From contig JABVXV010000134.1 in the NCBI GenBank assembly GCA_013365325.1, positions 91,428 to 155,427 on the forward strand: 64,000 nt of DNA, written 5' to 3'. A model generated the notes under the pieces. That model had not been told where the DNA came from, ran no database searches, and was given only the letters and a program-made list of their open reading frames with translations. The translations under genes and the position numbers were made by a program. Shown here piece after piece: positions 14,201 through 29,200 of this stretch. The stretch comes from Dipetalonema caudispina (Eukaryota > Nematoda > Chromadorea > Rhabditida > Onchocercidae). Position 1 is the stretch's first letter, and each line of letters opens with the position of its first letter.

Positions 14201-17200
14201 CCAAATTAGCTAAAAAAAAAAGAACCCACAAATCATTCTGCTTGATATCGTTGTTAGAACGTTTTTTTTTTTTTAATTTTTAATAAATTGAGAAAAGAAA
14301 AAAGAATGACTAATTTATTCTTGGAATGTTTTTTTATTAGTGGCAAAATGTCATATCAACTGCTTTTCAGGAAGCATAGTTCAAGGAAAAATGTTAAATT
14401 TTAATTTTTAAATGGGATTTTAGAAATGGCAACTATTGAATATACAAATTAATGTATTTAAATGTTTAAATTCAAAATTTATACTCTTTCTATTCACCAA
14501 CCTCATACTTCCAGTTTAGAATATCATTTGGGAATATCATTTGGGATTTAAACTTAAAATTCATTAACAATTATATAAGCAAATTCTATCGCCACCACCG
14601 TTTAAAAAAAAATCTTATTTTACATTTTAATATATTATTGCTTATATTTTGAAACATTATGAGAACTTTTCTAATGGAAGAGAAAATTCAACAAATTTTA
14701 TACCAATAAAATGATTGTTAAATAAAAAATTTTTACATCAGAAAGAAAAACAACAGTACCGCGATCAAAGTTGTGATAGTTCCGATCTAATAAGTCAAAC
14801 TTCTCACTCTTCGAACCTGAATCCAGATTCGATCGGAAAGGAGAATAAGCTATATCAAGTTATGCAAGAGAATTTGCGACAACAAAAGTTACTACGACCT
14901 CAAACACCACGTCATCTTCCACAAGCCTCTTTTAATGGTCCTTTCTTTACTCTCGAGGAAATTCACACCAAACAACAGAGGTCTAATTTAAAGTATACTA
15001 AAATTTTGAATATAAAATATGCAAAGTTTTTCGTTAGTATTATCATTATGATCACCGTCGTAAAAATTTTCTTAAATAGACAAAGAATTTTTTTGCCGGA
15101 ATCGTATTTGTATATTTTAATAACAGCTACTCAGTGTTGTTTCGCGAAGTTTCCTTCCGTATTTGTCAATTTTAAATCATATTAATTTGAAATTTCGCAA
15201 CTTTCCATATTCTAATTCGGAATTTCCCAATTTACCATTTTTTGGTCCCTCAACTTTTCCATATTCCGGTTTGAAATTTCTCAATTTTTCATGTACCAAA
15301 AGACTTCAAATTATTTTCCTAAATATCATCTGAAATTTTCCATTTCTAGAGGATCATTAGATACGCATGAAGTTCCTGTCGAAGAATGTCGTGTTGAAAG
15401 TAATCATCTTTTAACCAAAAAAGAGCGCGAGAATTCTACTGATGATTTAAAACATAAATTAAGGTTTGGTATTTCTTTTTTTTTTTCTTGTTAATCTGAT
15501 CAGTTATTTTTCCCTCAATAATTCCACGAGAAAAATTATTGATCCGATTGTTAGAAATTAATAGTAATTCTTTCCATGATTAAAATTTAGAGTATTTAGG
15601 TACGGTAATCGATCAAAATCAGTATCAGTAATGGAAATGAATGTAGCGGAACGTGAAAAAGTAGTTGATTATTGATTTTAACGAATTATAACTATTTAAA
15701 TTTCGAAATAAGATTTCAAACAAATCTGATTGTCGAATTAAAATTCTCATTTCAATCTTACGAATTTTATACTCCAATGAATATAGCACCTTTTCGTTCA
15801 TTTACCTTTTCACATTACTTTTTTCATTTCTTCTTATCGATATGAAATCTATTAATGTTTTATTCCAAATTTCTAAGTTGCAGAATAATGAAATTGGTGA
15901 AAGTGTTGTTCACTGGTCATCATCATCAACAAAGCAAGAACATGAACGTGCCCGATCAGTTCCACCATCATTAAGGATCAGAAATATCACGGATCCGGAT
16001 CGAATTGATGAGTACCATCGACAGAAGGAGCTTGAATTAGAAGCTATGAGACGGAAAGAAGAGAAAGCCATTTTGTGGAGTGAGAAACAGGTAATAATAT
16101 AAAATTTAACCTCGAATTTCATTCTAAATCACATTATTGTCTACATTCTATGTTGATAGCTCGTAAAATGATGCTAATATCACTTTCACAATGCTTGATC
16201 GGAAAGCAGACAGAGTTAGCAATGTTTTAAGATTCGTGCTTTGAAAATACAAGAACGTCTATATTATCAGCAAATGGAAGCAAGACGAAGTAGAATTAGT
16301 CCAGAATTAAGCGAATCAATGACACAATCTCATGAAGAATTGCGACAGATCGATATGAATGCTGAAAAACGACAGAAGGAACTTTACTTTGAAGTTTGTC
16401 CCAAATTTATACTTGCCTACAGCATTGTCACATATCTATCTGTTTAGGGATAAATTTCGAAATTACCCAAAGAACTACAATTTTATGTAAATAATATGTA
16501 CATCAGCTGTTGTCATCTTGTTAGTTCATAATACAGTGAAATCATTTTAGAGATCTTTTGTAGCCCTAAAGAGTGAAAGATTAATTAATCGATTCACTTA
16601 ATTTCTAAACGTAAAGAGTTAATTTTTTTAAGATATCTTCATTAGCTTTATTGAAAGATATCTTCATATATCTTTCATTTTAAGATATCTTCATTAGCTT
16701 TATTTTGTAACCTTTAATGAATAATTTTATCAATAATTGGATCTGATTGCTCAATTTGTTTAATTTAGAAAAGCGTAGAACCACAATTGATGCATATTTA
16801 TGAAACGCGTCCTATTACGGCAACATCTGAAGAAGGTGAACATATTTACACCCCAAATCCGGTAACTTGGAAACGATTGTATATTGTTGATCAATCAAAA
16901 CCAGTTGCTAGAAATGAAATTATCACTAGCGAACAGCTTCTGGAAAAGGAACGATTCGATATTGATTTATTGAAGGTAGTTTGTTTTACAACAACAATGT
17001 ATCATATTGATTTCAATTGATTGTATTAGTTTAAATTTATAAAAATTATCAAAATAGTAAATACCATATGATTAAGTTTCATTATTTTATTTGATTTCAG
17101 AATATTTATCATTTTCTCTGATTTTGATCATGAAAGTATTATGATACGATATGATACTGTAAGATGCATTTGTTATAATAACTGCTCTTGTAAAATTGAA

Positions 17201-20200
17201 AAAAAAAAAAAAAAAACGGTTTAAATAATTTCTAGCGTCGGGAAGTATTTATCGAAAAACCGAAACCTGAACCGATAATTTTTCGGACAGGGAAACGATG
17301 GAAACCACCACCGGAACAATCCTATGTTTGGCCATATCTACGTAAAGCATTGAATGCTGAACCGAGTATTGAAAGTAGCAGTAATTACTCTGCAGGTTAC
17401 TTTCAAATTATGAGATTTTTTAGAATCGACTAAAATTTTTTCGATTTTACTTGAGTAAATTTTTGTAAATTCAAAATATTTTTATTTCATTTAACCTCAT
17501 TATGGATTAATTTACAACAAGAAATTTGATATTTTCCATTTCTGCCAATATTTCAATGAGCTTTTACAGATAATGTAGCTGGTCGAACAGTTGAAAGTGG
17601 TGAATTTCGATGGCAACCGGTTATCTATGATCCGGAATACAAGCAAGAACATAAGAGTTTCACCCCAGAAAATTCATTACTTGATACACCACGAGGATTT
17701 GGTACGTATTTTTACGAAAGTAAATTTCAAAATTTTACATTCTTCAATTTCGAGTAAGATGGAAACAGTTATTTGACGAAAATTATATTTTCTAAATATG
17801 AAATTTTTTTACCAAAAAATTCAATATAATTTAGGTCCTGGTCCATTAGATGAATCTGCAAAACGTCAAATCAAACATCTTATTCAACCATTACCTGATG
17901 GTAGCCATAGGCCAAAACCAGCATTCGGTGGTCCACGTACTACGCCATCTGGTGGCTTCTATCCTCATGCACCAAATGCTATTAAAGTCTCTTCCTAAAT
18001 TTTCTTAATTTCTATCATATTTTTGAAATTTTCTCGAAAAATCAAAAAAAAAAACGAAAAATTTTATTTCATTTTATTTTTCATTTTTTTTATTGTAATA
18101 ATTGTTCATATATTTCAAAGTCTTCTTCATATCTAACTTCGTTTCTCATTATTTTCAAATTTGATAGAATTTAGGTGTTAAAAAAGAAACAATCACAAAA
18201 TTTATCGGATTTACATAATTCCGATTTGGATAAAGAAGTGGAAATTATCCACCAAAGAAAGTTTCATCGATTGGGTGAGCAACCACCAACTACAATATCT
18301 TCACGATGCTACGATAATCGTAATTATATTGAAATATTGCTATAGCAATAGAATGATTAATTTTATATTAAATATTTGTTCAGGCACAGAGTACTATCAT
18401 AAGATTTTTTGAATTTAATCTTTAGTGAATGTGACGGTTAATTTCAGATATAGCAGATTGGGAGAAAATTTACGATTTGCCAGCACATTCATCGACGATA
18501 ACATTCAATGATACGCCTCGTAATGTAAATGTACGAGAAAAACTTGCAGCATTTGAAAATACATTAAGACAAGGTACACCTTTAGTTCATTTACATTTGA
18601 ACTCAGGTGATACACGTCGTCCATCATCTTCCATACGTACGATTAACGTTGATGATGATAGCTTACAATCATCAAATGTTAGAGAAATGAATCGAAATAG
18701 TCAGGTTGGTTAAGTTACTTTCATTTTTTTTTTTTTTTTTTTTTTGATTGCTAATTACACTTTTGTTATTCATTCAACTTTTACTGTTAGGTTAAAAAAA
18801 AGAAAGAAAAAAAAGAAACGATTTTTTCCGGAAGTTGATAGATTAATATAAACAATCAAAAAATTATTAATTAAATAGCAACTTTTTCTATCTGTTTATC
18901 TTCAACTAACAATCTTATTTCGTTGGTAATTTAAGCATTTAATTAGGCATTTTTCCTATTAAACAGGCTTTGAAACATTTTTGAAAATATTTTGAATGAG
19001 AGAATGAGAATTACAATGATAGTATTAATAATATCGTAATTAGCAGAAGGCAATTAATTGAACTGTCAATTAAATTGTGCAATTAATATGTTGATATTAT
19101 TGCTTACTTCTAGAAACAACAAATTAAATTAGTAGCCATTTACAGTGTGCTTTTTAATATTTAAGAAAAGGTAGCACAAAATGTTTGTGATTTCATGAAC
19201 TTAAAACGACTTATTCATTTAAGTATCACATCAACTATTCAGTATGATCAGGTCAATCGTCATCTATGATCAGTTCAATCATCATCCGTTCTTTTTCTTC
19301 GTATTATCTAAATCGATTAATTCATAATTCTTTTGCAGTATCATCGACAACAACGTCTTCGACAACAACTTCTTTCACCAACTTCAACACGCGCTGATAA
19401 TAGTCATCGATCGCATCAGGTCAATAAAGAATATTTTTTCGGTTTTTACAATTTATTTTAATATAAAAAAATCCAATCCGTTTTTTATTTACTTCTCTCT
19501 TGAAATTAGAAGCTATTTGATTGAAAATTTCTGAGAATTTAGCAACAACGAAATAAACGACAGATAATTCCATCCAATTATTCGTTAGTTCATCAGATCG
19601 ATCATCGCAACGCAAATCAAAGCAATCGTACATGTTCTACGATCCATCCAGATAGCTGTCATCAATTTACTCGTGAGATACAACAACCAAAACTGTTACG
19701 TTCAATCCGTGATCATCCTGAATACAATCATCATCAACAACGTATTCCCATTTTTCGTTCTGGTCGTACATCAACTCCATGTCAATATCAACAACTAGTA
19801 CAACCAGCAGTATCAGCAGCTACACCACGTCGTCTAACTCGTATACCTATGGATACTACCATGGATCGAAATAATTCTCAAGTGATCGAAATACAACGAC
19901 TACCATCACGAACCTCAACTATCAATGAATGGCAACGATCATCCATTAACGATTACCTAAGTACAAGGAGTTGATTTATCTAACTTCTTGGTATGAATTT
20001 CTCCAAATTTCACATAAAAATGTTTATTTTGTTTATAAAATTTTTCAAAAGTTTTTTTACTTTTTTTTTAAAATGTAACGCGTACGTCACTTTGTTTCAC
20101 TTCTTTTCAGATCGAAATTTTTGGCTTTTGCAATTTTATCATCAAATGGTAAGTTTTACTCTCTTATGAAGCCGTAATCGATTATTCTTCCTCGCTGCCG

Positions 20201-23200
20201 TATCATTTTCATATATGCTTTTGAAATGCTTTTATATTATCAGCTTCCTACTTCTCCAATGTTTTATTATATCTTCCGCAATATTCTACACATTATTTTC
20301 TTACTTATCTTCAACTTTTTACTTACTCAAACAAAGTATTTAATTTATGTATGTGTGTGTTTTTTTTTTTTTTTTTTTTTAATTTACAATTTCAATATTA
20401 GATTAGATCATTTGATCTTACAATCAATTTAATATGTAGTAATACATTTTCAGCATTTTCATAAAGGATTACTCGAAAAGTGACACAATAAGTCTCTTTT
20501 ATTCATATTTGAGCACATAATAACATTTTTATGAAATAAATGAATTATGTCATTCTGAGAGAATTGAAGCAAAAAAGGCTAATTAATCTTTAAGTTCACT
20601 TAAATTAATCTAATTTTCACTCTATTTCATTTAATGTTGTAAATTTCTTTCTGTAATTTCTCCTATCTCTTATGAAAATATTTAAATTGCTTTAGTTTCA
20701 TTAATTTTGCTCAATATTATATTTTTACAAAATATCATAATCGAGGAAAAAGTTCAATCGATTAAATTAATTATTTGTTACTATTATATTCAGACAGAAA
20801 ATTTAACGAATCTAAGGAAAAATGGTCAGAATTGCGGAATTAATTAATTAGTTTAGTCAACCAGTAACTAATTACTTTTCTAAATCATCTTTAATTATTC
20901 ATTTCCTTTTTCATCAAAATATATTTCACTATGGATCACAATTCCAATTATTTTACTGCAATATGTTTCGAAATATGTATATATATATATATATATGCCA
21001 ATAAATTTCATTAATTTTTGTTTCATTTTTCTCTGTAAACTATCACACTTATCATTTTCTGTCTAAATGAATAACTCATTTCTTCCATTCATACATCAGT
21101 GATAACAATTATTATGATATCACTAATTATCATGAACAATATCAAATCAAAGGATTGTCGATTTAAAACAGTGGTAAGAATATTTTGTAACATTTTATTT
21201 TAATTTTTAATTTGATTTTTTTTTTTGCTAATTTTCTTCTTTTTATGAGCATTTAAATTTTATAAATTCGTTTAAAATTGAAATGAATTTATTCCTTTTG
21301 ATAATTTATTAATCATCTCTCATTTCAGCATTTCAGGTATTGCCACCATGTAAAAACTTTCTCAGCTCCAACTGTACTGTTTTATGTTTATTAGTGATAT
21401 TCGAGTAAATTCGAAATGAACTACAGCTTATTAACATATCATCTAGGGATAACTAATTTAATATCATGTTAATAAATGTTTAAGTAATTTGATAAGTATA
21501 TGCAAACTGTGCTGATATAGATTTTCTTTTTTTAAAATTTTTTACACTTTTTTTTTTTTTGCAAAATAGAATAAATTTTGCATAATATCATCAATGTAAA
21601 CTTTAATTATTTTCAGACAGCAAGCGGAGGACCAAAGAAGGTAAGCTTTTACTCGTTTTTTTTTGTTTCTCTTCATTACTGATTCAATTTGAAATGATTT
21701 GTCACCGTCTAGCATTCACTCAAACAAATACAGTGATCGCTAGGCGGTTAACACTGATTAGTAGAATTGATAATGTATCATCGGTTGATGCGCAGATATA
21801 ACATCAACCATTTTGAAAGTTTTCCTACATTGATTTTTTCTAATTAACGGTAATTTTCTATATGCAAAATAGATGGATTCGATTTTAGAAGAATTTTTTT
21901 TTTTTTTGATTTTTCAGCATTTAAAAATTAAATCTTTAGAATTACCAATATTTCATAGTAAAAATTCAAATTTTTAACAAATAACTGCTGTTAATTCCTT
22001 CGATAAAAGCATAAAAGCGTTGAATATTTTACGTCTATGAGTGAGTGTAACGAAGCTGTTTAAAATATGTTAACATTAAAAGAAACGCAACAATTTTATA
22101 ATAAATTGTGAATTTTATCGATTTTTGATGGAAATTTAAAATTAGAACGGATTGAAATTAGAACCGCACACTTCTTTATATTCTGAAAATTGTAACTGTT
22201 CTCGCGAAATTCATTTAATTAAAATTAGAGCAAGTTTTTAAAGTCTAAATTAGGGTGTCAAAATAAATTATTATATGTAATGCATTAAATTTAATGCATC
22301 CTCACACTAAAATCACTTCAATTGTATTCTCCATTTTTTGATTTCTTTACCATCATCTAATGCAAATTTTAAATTTTAATGGACTGAACTTAGTTTCAAA
22401 ATCACAAAAATTATATCTAAAGCTTACATGAGTAAAATTCAAAAGATAGTAATTAATTTTATCTTCAATAGTTTGAAACAAAAGGTTCAAAAAAAAAAAA
22501 AGAAAAAAACAAAAAACTTTCTGTGCTAGCGTAAATCCAACTAAACTTGCGATTGTTTTTTACACCAACTAATGTTGTGGAACACGTTTGTACACGTATA
22601 AATCACGATAATGATTCAGAAATCACGTGCGTCACTTCTTTTTTTTTCGCTTATAAGCGACAAACTAATAATTTGAAGTTTGCAACTAACAGCATCAATT
22701 TGCTGAATTAGAAACTTCTATTAGTGCTTTTTTTTTCTCCCCCATAAACGCTGAATTTTTTTCAGTCGCTCAATTTTGCTTAAAATAAGTAGCAATATTA
22801 ATTTACATATTTTAATTAATACAAATAATTAAGGGAAAGAAGAATGGATGTTAAATTAATTACCGATAAACTATCATGTGGAATTTATGGAAGTTTGTTG
22901 AAATTAAAGATAAACATTGAATGATAAAACAATATATTTTGCTTTAGAGTAGCGACTTAGATCAGTTAGCGCAGTTGAATGAGAAACTTTTGGAACGATC
23001 TAGAGGAAGGCGAACAGATTACAAGCTTGTTGATTCTGAAATTATTAAAACTGCACCTGAACCAGTTCCAGTTACTGTTAAGGTTCGCTTTTTTGCTACA
23101 TTTTTCCGATATCTTCGATTATCGGATATTCTGAGTAACGATGGTCGAATCTACTGGTTGAGTAAGTCATTCAATTGACCTCTTATGCAAACCCATCTCT

Positions 23201-26200
23201 CATTTTCATGTCAAATTGCATCAACGTCGAATTATTTTTTTCGAGCTAAAATTTTTCAAAAATTATTCATTAAGAGAACTTTTAATATTTTGCTTAATTT
23301 GTAGGAATAGTCAAAATTATTGAAAATTTTAATTTAGAATAATAGAAAAATGAAAGGAAGTAGGTCATTAGAGTGGGAAAAAAAAAATTTTTTCGAAAAT
23401 TGAATTCACTAAGTGAGATTCTCATTCACAAAATTTCTTTACTATATCGAAGTAATCGTAATTGTGGAATTGGAAATTATCCATTTTTGGGCACAATTTA
23501 TGAAATCATTGTGAGATGTTTTATAATTGCCAAAATTAACACGCACAAATTTGCATGTTGTAAAATATTTCCTATATTAGATTATCAATTATTTAGATTT
23601 TATCAATTACAGAGATAATCAGATTGGTTTTATCTCTTCTGATATACCAAAATGGGAGTGATATCAAGCAGCACTAAGCATTTAATTTTTGCATGGAAGT
23701 TATGCGATAACAATTAGTTCGAGTAGTTTATATTCTGATATAATTCCGATAAATTTATTTCACCTTTCTGCTCATTAGATAATTGTTGAGATTGAGTCTA
23801 TCTAGTAGAACTGCTTAAATTTACTTAATAATACTTTAGAATATGAATTATCGATTAATTCGATGAAATTATAATTATGATCATGATACATTGATCTAGC
23901 ACACTATTATTGTAAAATTTTCATGATCTTTTGATTAACTTTTTAAAAAATATCTTTACCTTCCTATGCCTTTTATCTCTAACTTTACACAAAGAATTTT
24001 TCCTAAAATTAGGGAAGAAGTTTTTTTTCGAAGAAAAAATTTGAAAAATTTAAATAAAAAAATCAATTAGTGATAGGGCATACGCATGTTTTTTTCTTTT
24101 TTTTTTTTTTTTTTTATTATTTTCTTTATGTTTTCCTTTCCATTTTCTTTCAACTGTTTTGATAGCTTTTTGCAACTTTTTCGAGAAGGGAAATGGATGT
24201 AATCGGGATGTTTCTGTTTGTGCTTCCAGGAGCAAATACGTGATATGCTCGAATCGCGGATTTCCAACGATACATCGGTTAATTCAACCATTCCACAACA
24301 GGATCGATCTGGTTATGTTACGGTAACGATACGTCTCTTCCTTCAAGGAAATCAAAAAAATTCTCCTTTTTCTCTACAATGCTTTTTTGATCAGAGCAAA
24401 AATTGGATTTGTTTTGATTAATTTTCTTCAAAATGCTTTTTCTAGGCGACAAAATATGGAATTTTCTACAAAAATATTTTTCTTCTTTTTTCTTTTTTAT
24501 TTTTTTTCTAATCCATTTGTGATTGCTGCTATGTTCCTAATATTAATAGTAACGATTTCATTCATGCCTAATATTTTTAATAACCTTCGTTTTTTTTTTT
24601 TTCATTTAATATGTTTATTGTTTGAAATTTCACTCAAATCTTTTGAAAAGATCCAACTTCTGAAATTCCATATCATTATTTTTTTTTCAAAAAAAAAAAA
24701 AAAAGGGAAACAAAAAATAAATTTTAATTTTTGATTTATTATTCATAAGTCACATTTATTTTAGGCCTTTTTCACATGATAGATTCCATCAAGCAGCCTC
24801 TATTTAAGTTAAGCTAGAAGCCTCGTAATTTCAGGAAAAAAAAATAATTTTCAGGATGCTTCATCAGCTACTTGGCAATTCTCATCCCATTCATTTTCAC
24901 CTCGTTCCGTTGTTTCGGTAAATGGTGGTGGTGCCAAGGATGGTCTACTCAAGGTGCGTACCGATTTATCCCCAGGCCTTTGGCGTACCCTTTCCCGCTC
25001 CAATGCTGCTGTGCAAACTGCACACATTGAGGTGTGACTTTTTTCCATAAGTTTAGACAAGATGTGTGTGTATGTGTGCATGTATGTGTGTGTGTGTGTG
25101 TGTGCCTAAGATTTGGATATCATCCAGTACCCTAAGAGTAAATTAAAATAAAAAAAAAAAAAAAAAAAAGGACAAAAATACAGTAACAAAAAAAAAAAAA
25201 AAAAAAAAAAAAAACTCGACAACTTTCCAAAAGATATGAGAATATCATTTTGTAAAAAAGCTTTCAAATATTTCATCTATTAAAATTTTGGAATTTCATT
25301 AATTTTCAACAATTTTAACATTCAGATTTTTCTTCTTTTTTTTTTTCTTTTTTTCTAAATGTTTGTAAAAGCTTCTTCGATTACGCTTTAACCATTTTGC
25401 ATAATTTTTTTGAAGTGACATACATCACAGCACCAATCAATTTCATGCACAAATTTTATTTATTCGTTTCTTTGTCGTGTGAACCTTTTCGTGGTTACTT
25501 GCAAGTTTGCTTTAGTTTCATTCAAAAACTTTGTACCATTAAGAATTTTACGCTCATTTTGAATTTTTCAGAAATTGTAAAACGAAATTCTAAAAAGGTA
25601 TAATGTTGAGATGGTAATAGAAATTATCTGAAAATATCATCCAAAGAGTAATTTAGGTTTTTAAATTTTCTAATGTTATTGCTTCATTTATATAAATATC
25701 TCGCCAAATATATATATATATTTACTATTTGAGCCTAAATTAACTTTTAAAAAAAAAAATTAATGATTGAATAAATTTCCATAAAGATCTGTTCTGTATG
25801 AGTAACAGTAATTGAGTACTTTCACACATACCTGTGTATACAAACAATCTTTGATAACTTTGAAATTAATCAAGAAGATATTCGTCATCATTGTATATCC
25901 TTCAAGAATTTAATGGAAATTCTCGAGATCTAAATTTATCAATAACAATTATTTTACATCGATCTTGTCACTGCATTGTATCTTATAAAGCGTTTTGTTG
26001 CAATGATAGTCAAATCAGAGAAATGAAAAAGATCTGAAGATATATGAGACATGTGATCGTTGTGATTACAACAAATAGCATAAGATACGACTGATATTAC
26101 AACATTACGAATCAATTAATCTTAATCCGGAGCAGTCAACAATCCAAAAAATCTATACCTTTGATATTATAAGATACGCAAATAGTAGTAATATTAAGAG

Positions 26201-29200
26201 CCAAATTTAACAATTAGGTATGGTTACAGGTGTATGCCGGAATAATAGCTACTAAATTAATTGGAACAGGTTTTGTTGTTGTTTCAATCATTGTTTCTCA
26301 CCCTATGTTTATCACGAATTTACTGCCTACATCCATAATTTCATTTGATTAGGGTAGTAGATGATTCTCATTTCCTCATTAACAGGTCTTTAATTGTGAA
26401 ATGTAGAAAAACCGGGTGTCGGGTAAATTTCTAAAATAATTTTTATGTTTGTATTAGACTATGAATGATTCATTTCTCTTACGCTCCAGAATTTCTATAT
26501 CGTATCAGTATCAGAAGTTTAATTTTGCATGGAAATGTTATCGGTGGAATTGTAATATAAGATTGGTTCTACTTTCATTAATGTTGATCCAGGATTACTT
26601 TAGAATCTTCTTCATTTATATAAGATTTTAGAAATTTTTTTTTTTTTTTTTTTTTGAAAGATTTTTCTTTGATTAATTTTGTAAGGAAACTTGAAATCAT
26701 CCAAATTCATATCTAAATATCTAATTAAAAAGAATTTTGTTTTTCTACAACAACCAATGCATTGAAAAATTTTTGCTCTAAAATTACGACTATTGGATAT
26801 TTTGCATTTTGATGATACGTCTCGACTCATTAAATTACTTTTATTACCTCTGGTTTTCAATCAATTTAATGTTTAACCAATGATAAATGAAATTTCTGAA
26901 TTGCATTTGGTATTCTAGAAAGTCTTTTAAAAACAGTAATTTGACAAGTGAGTAAATTCAGAGTGAGAAACAACATTGGCCCTATATGCCGGCACGTTTG
27001 GGACCCGTAACGGATTCGGCGCAATCTACGATGACCCGTGAATTCAATGAGAATTTCGAGAGACGCATCGATCGTTACGCTTCGTTGCCAACGCTGGACA
27101 GTGATACACGCGGAACATTGATTAAGATTAAGGTATCTTGAATGGTATTATTTTGTGTAAGGATTAGTTAGGCACATTGCATACATCCCCCTTAACAACG
27201 AGAAAATAAATCCAAACTTATCTAAAATTCTGTACTGTTGAAAAGATTGTTGAAATGTTCTTTGTGTTATTTTCTACATCGTTGTAATACAACTTTACAA
27301 TGTATCAAATCTATCAAATGCATGCTGCTTTTCGCATTTTCTTTAAGATTTAAACTTGGAGATGTGCATCAAAATGCGGAAAATTTGATAGAAATGTTGT
27401 ATTAACTGTATCTAAATGCGTTTTAATCATGATTTGAAAAGTATTTAACTTTAACAATCCATTTTACTCATTCATTTTTCTAATTCATTGTACACTCTAT
27501 CTTTCGCATCTTTCTTTAATCTAACCTATAGTATTTTCATGAGTTTATGACAAAACATTATGGTGGAAAGTTATCATCGCTCATAAAATTCGATTAAATT
27601 TAATGAATTTCCAACGAAATTCATCGTAACTATCCTTACTAAACGCATGTTGAACAATACCAATATAATTATAGTTGAAATCTTCATTTAAGCATTTATT
27701 TTTTTATTTTTTCTTTTCTTTTCAAATTATTTCCCAAATCCTTTTTTTTTTCACTTCTGATATAAATTTTAATTTTCGAAACTTATTTCGAAGTTTGTTC
27801 ACAAGAATATATTTAAGTATTTTAAACAAAAAATCAATAATCTATGTTATAAGCTATAAGAAAATACTGTTGGATGAAATTTCAATTGAGTATCAATGGA
27901 AATAGTTATATGGAATATCTATTGATACTTTCTGTATAGGTCATCTGTGATAAGATGTTACCAAATGAATTATTAGGAATACCGAAATAGGATTCATTAG
28001 ATGATCTGATTTTTCATTAAATCTTTCAGATTGCTTCTTGTATTTATGTTTCAGTCCTTCAGTCGTTCCTTATGCATGTTAGCATGATATTTAACACTTG
28101 GAAATGTTTCCTATAATCCCTTCTCTATCATTATCAATTAATTTATTATTCTTTATTCAACTGGACATAATTGTTAATGAAATAACAGATAAACAAAGGT
28201 AAGTGTTTATCAAAATATCTATCAAAGTATTACATTACAAACTATCAACTTTTTATAACTATGAAAAATATCAAAGTTATTAGAGGTTGAAGAATTCTAA
28301 CTTTAGAAGTTCTTCCAATTAAGATTTATCGAAATCTAAATTTAGATTTAAATTTTAGCCAGAAACATCAATATGTCCGGAATTTCAGGATGATAAACCT
28401 CGAGGTATCATGAAACGTCGTGAGCTGGAAACAAAGGATCAAATGATGTATGCAGAAGAACCACGACAGATAGTTCGAAATGATCGTTGGGATGAGCGAC
28501 AAATTGTTTCAGCGGTTAGTGTCAATATTTTAGTTGTAATTTTCAAAATACTTTAAATTTTTTAAATTTAAAAAATTTTTTAACATCAAGCGATTACAAT
28601 TTATTTGCACGGAAACTTATTTAACTTTTTCTGCTTTTTTTTTCCTTTTTTTTCGAAATTATCAATAATCTTAAAAAGTTCAACAATTTAGAAACCAAAA
28701 ATAACAGAAACAGTACAAAGAGTGGAAGAACATAAACGAATTGAAGAAATTGAAAGACGTGTACAACGTAAAGAAAAGAAGGAAAAAAAGCATCGTAGCT
28801 CACATCGAACTTATCATCATCGTAGTAGTGGTAATCGTGATGGTTATGCATATAATGGATACAGTGATGAAGGTGAAGCAATTTACAAATTTTGATTTAC
28901 ATTTAATTTCCTTTTTTTCTTTTTCTTTCTTTTTTATTAAATTTTATTTTCAAATACGTGGTTAAATTTAATAGAATTTAAAGTTGTAAAAATAAAAGTA
29001 ACATGTTTTGTGAATAGAGTTGGAAAATAAGTTGTGCTGAAAAGTTAAATTTGACTCAGTGAAACGAGCTATTCTCATAAATTGGTCATATCAAGGTTGA
29101 ATTTTGGAGTACAATTGAGTCAAACTTTAGAATAAATATTACAAATTATAATTTTCCACAAGGATATATTGTTGCTTTGCATATATTAGTTTTGGCAATG

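Noticed and set aside
5464..17998. Assignment of the large gene to ZASP/ALP/Enigma or SORBS-type muscle scaffold families
   Set aside because: No PDZ, LIM, SoHo or SH3 domain is visible; the Trp/Pro-rich patches alone are not enough.
24387..24734. 115-codon plus-strand ORF, Phe-rich
   Set aside because: T-runs translated as Phe in an intron; begins inside the region after the donor at 24322 and has no acceptor.
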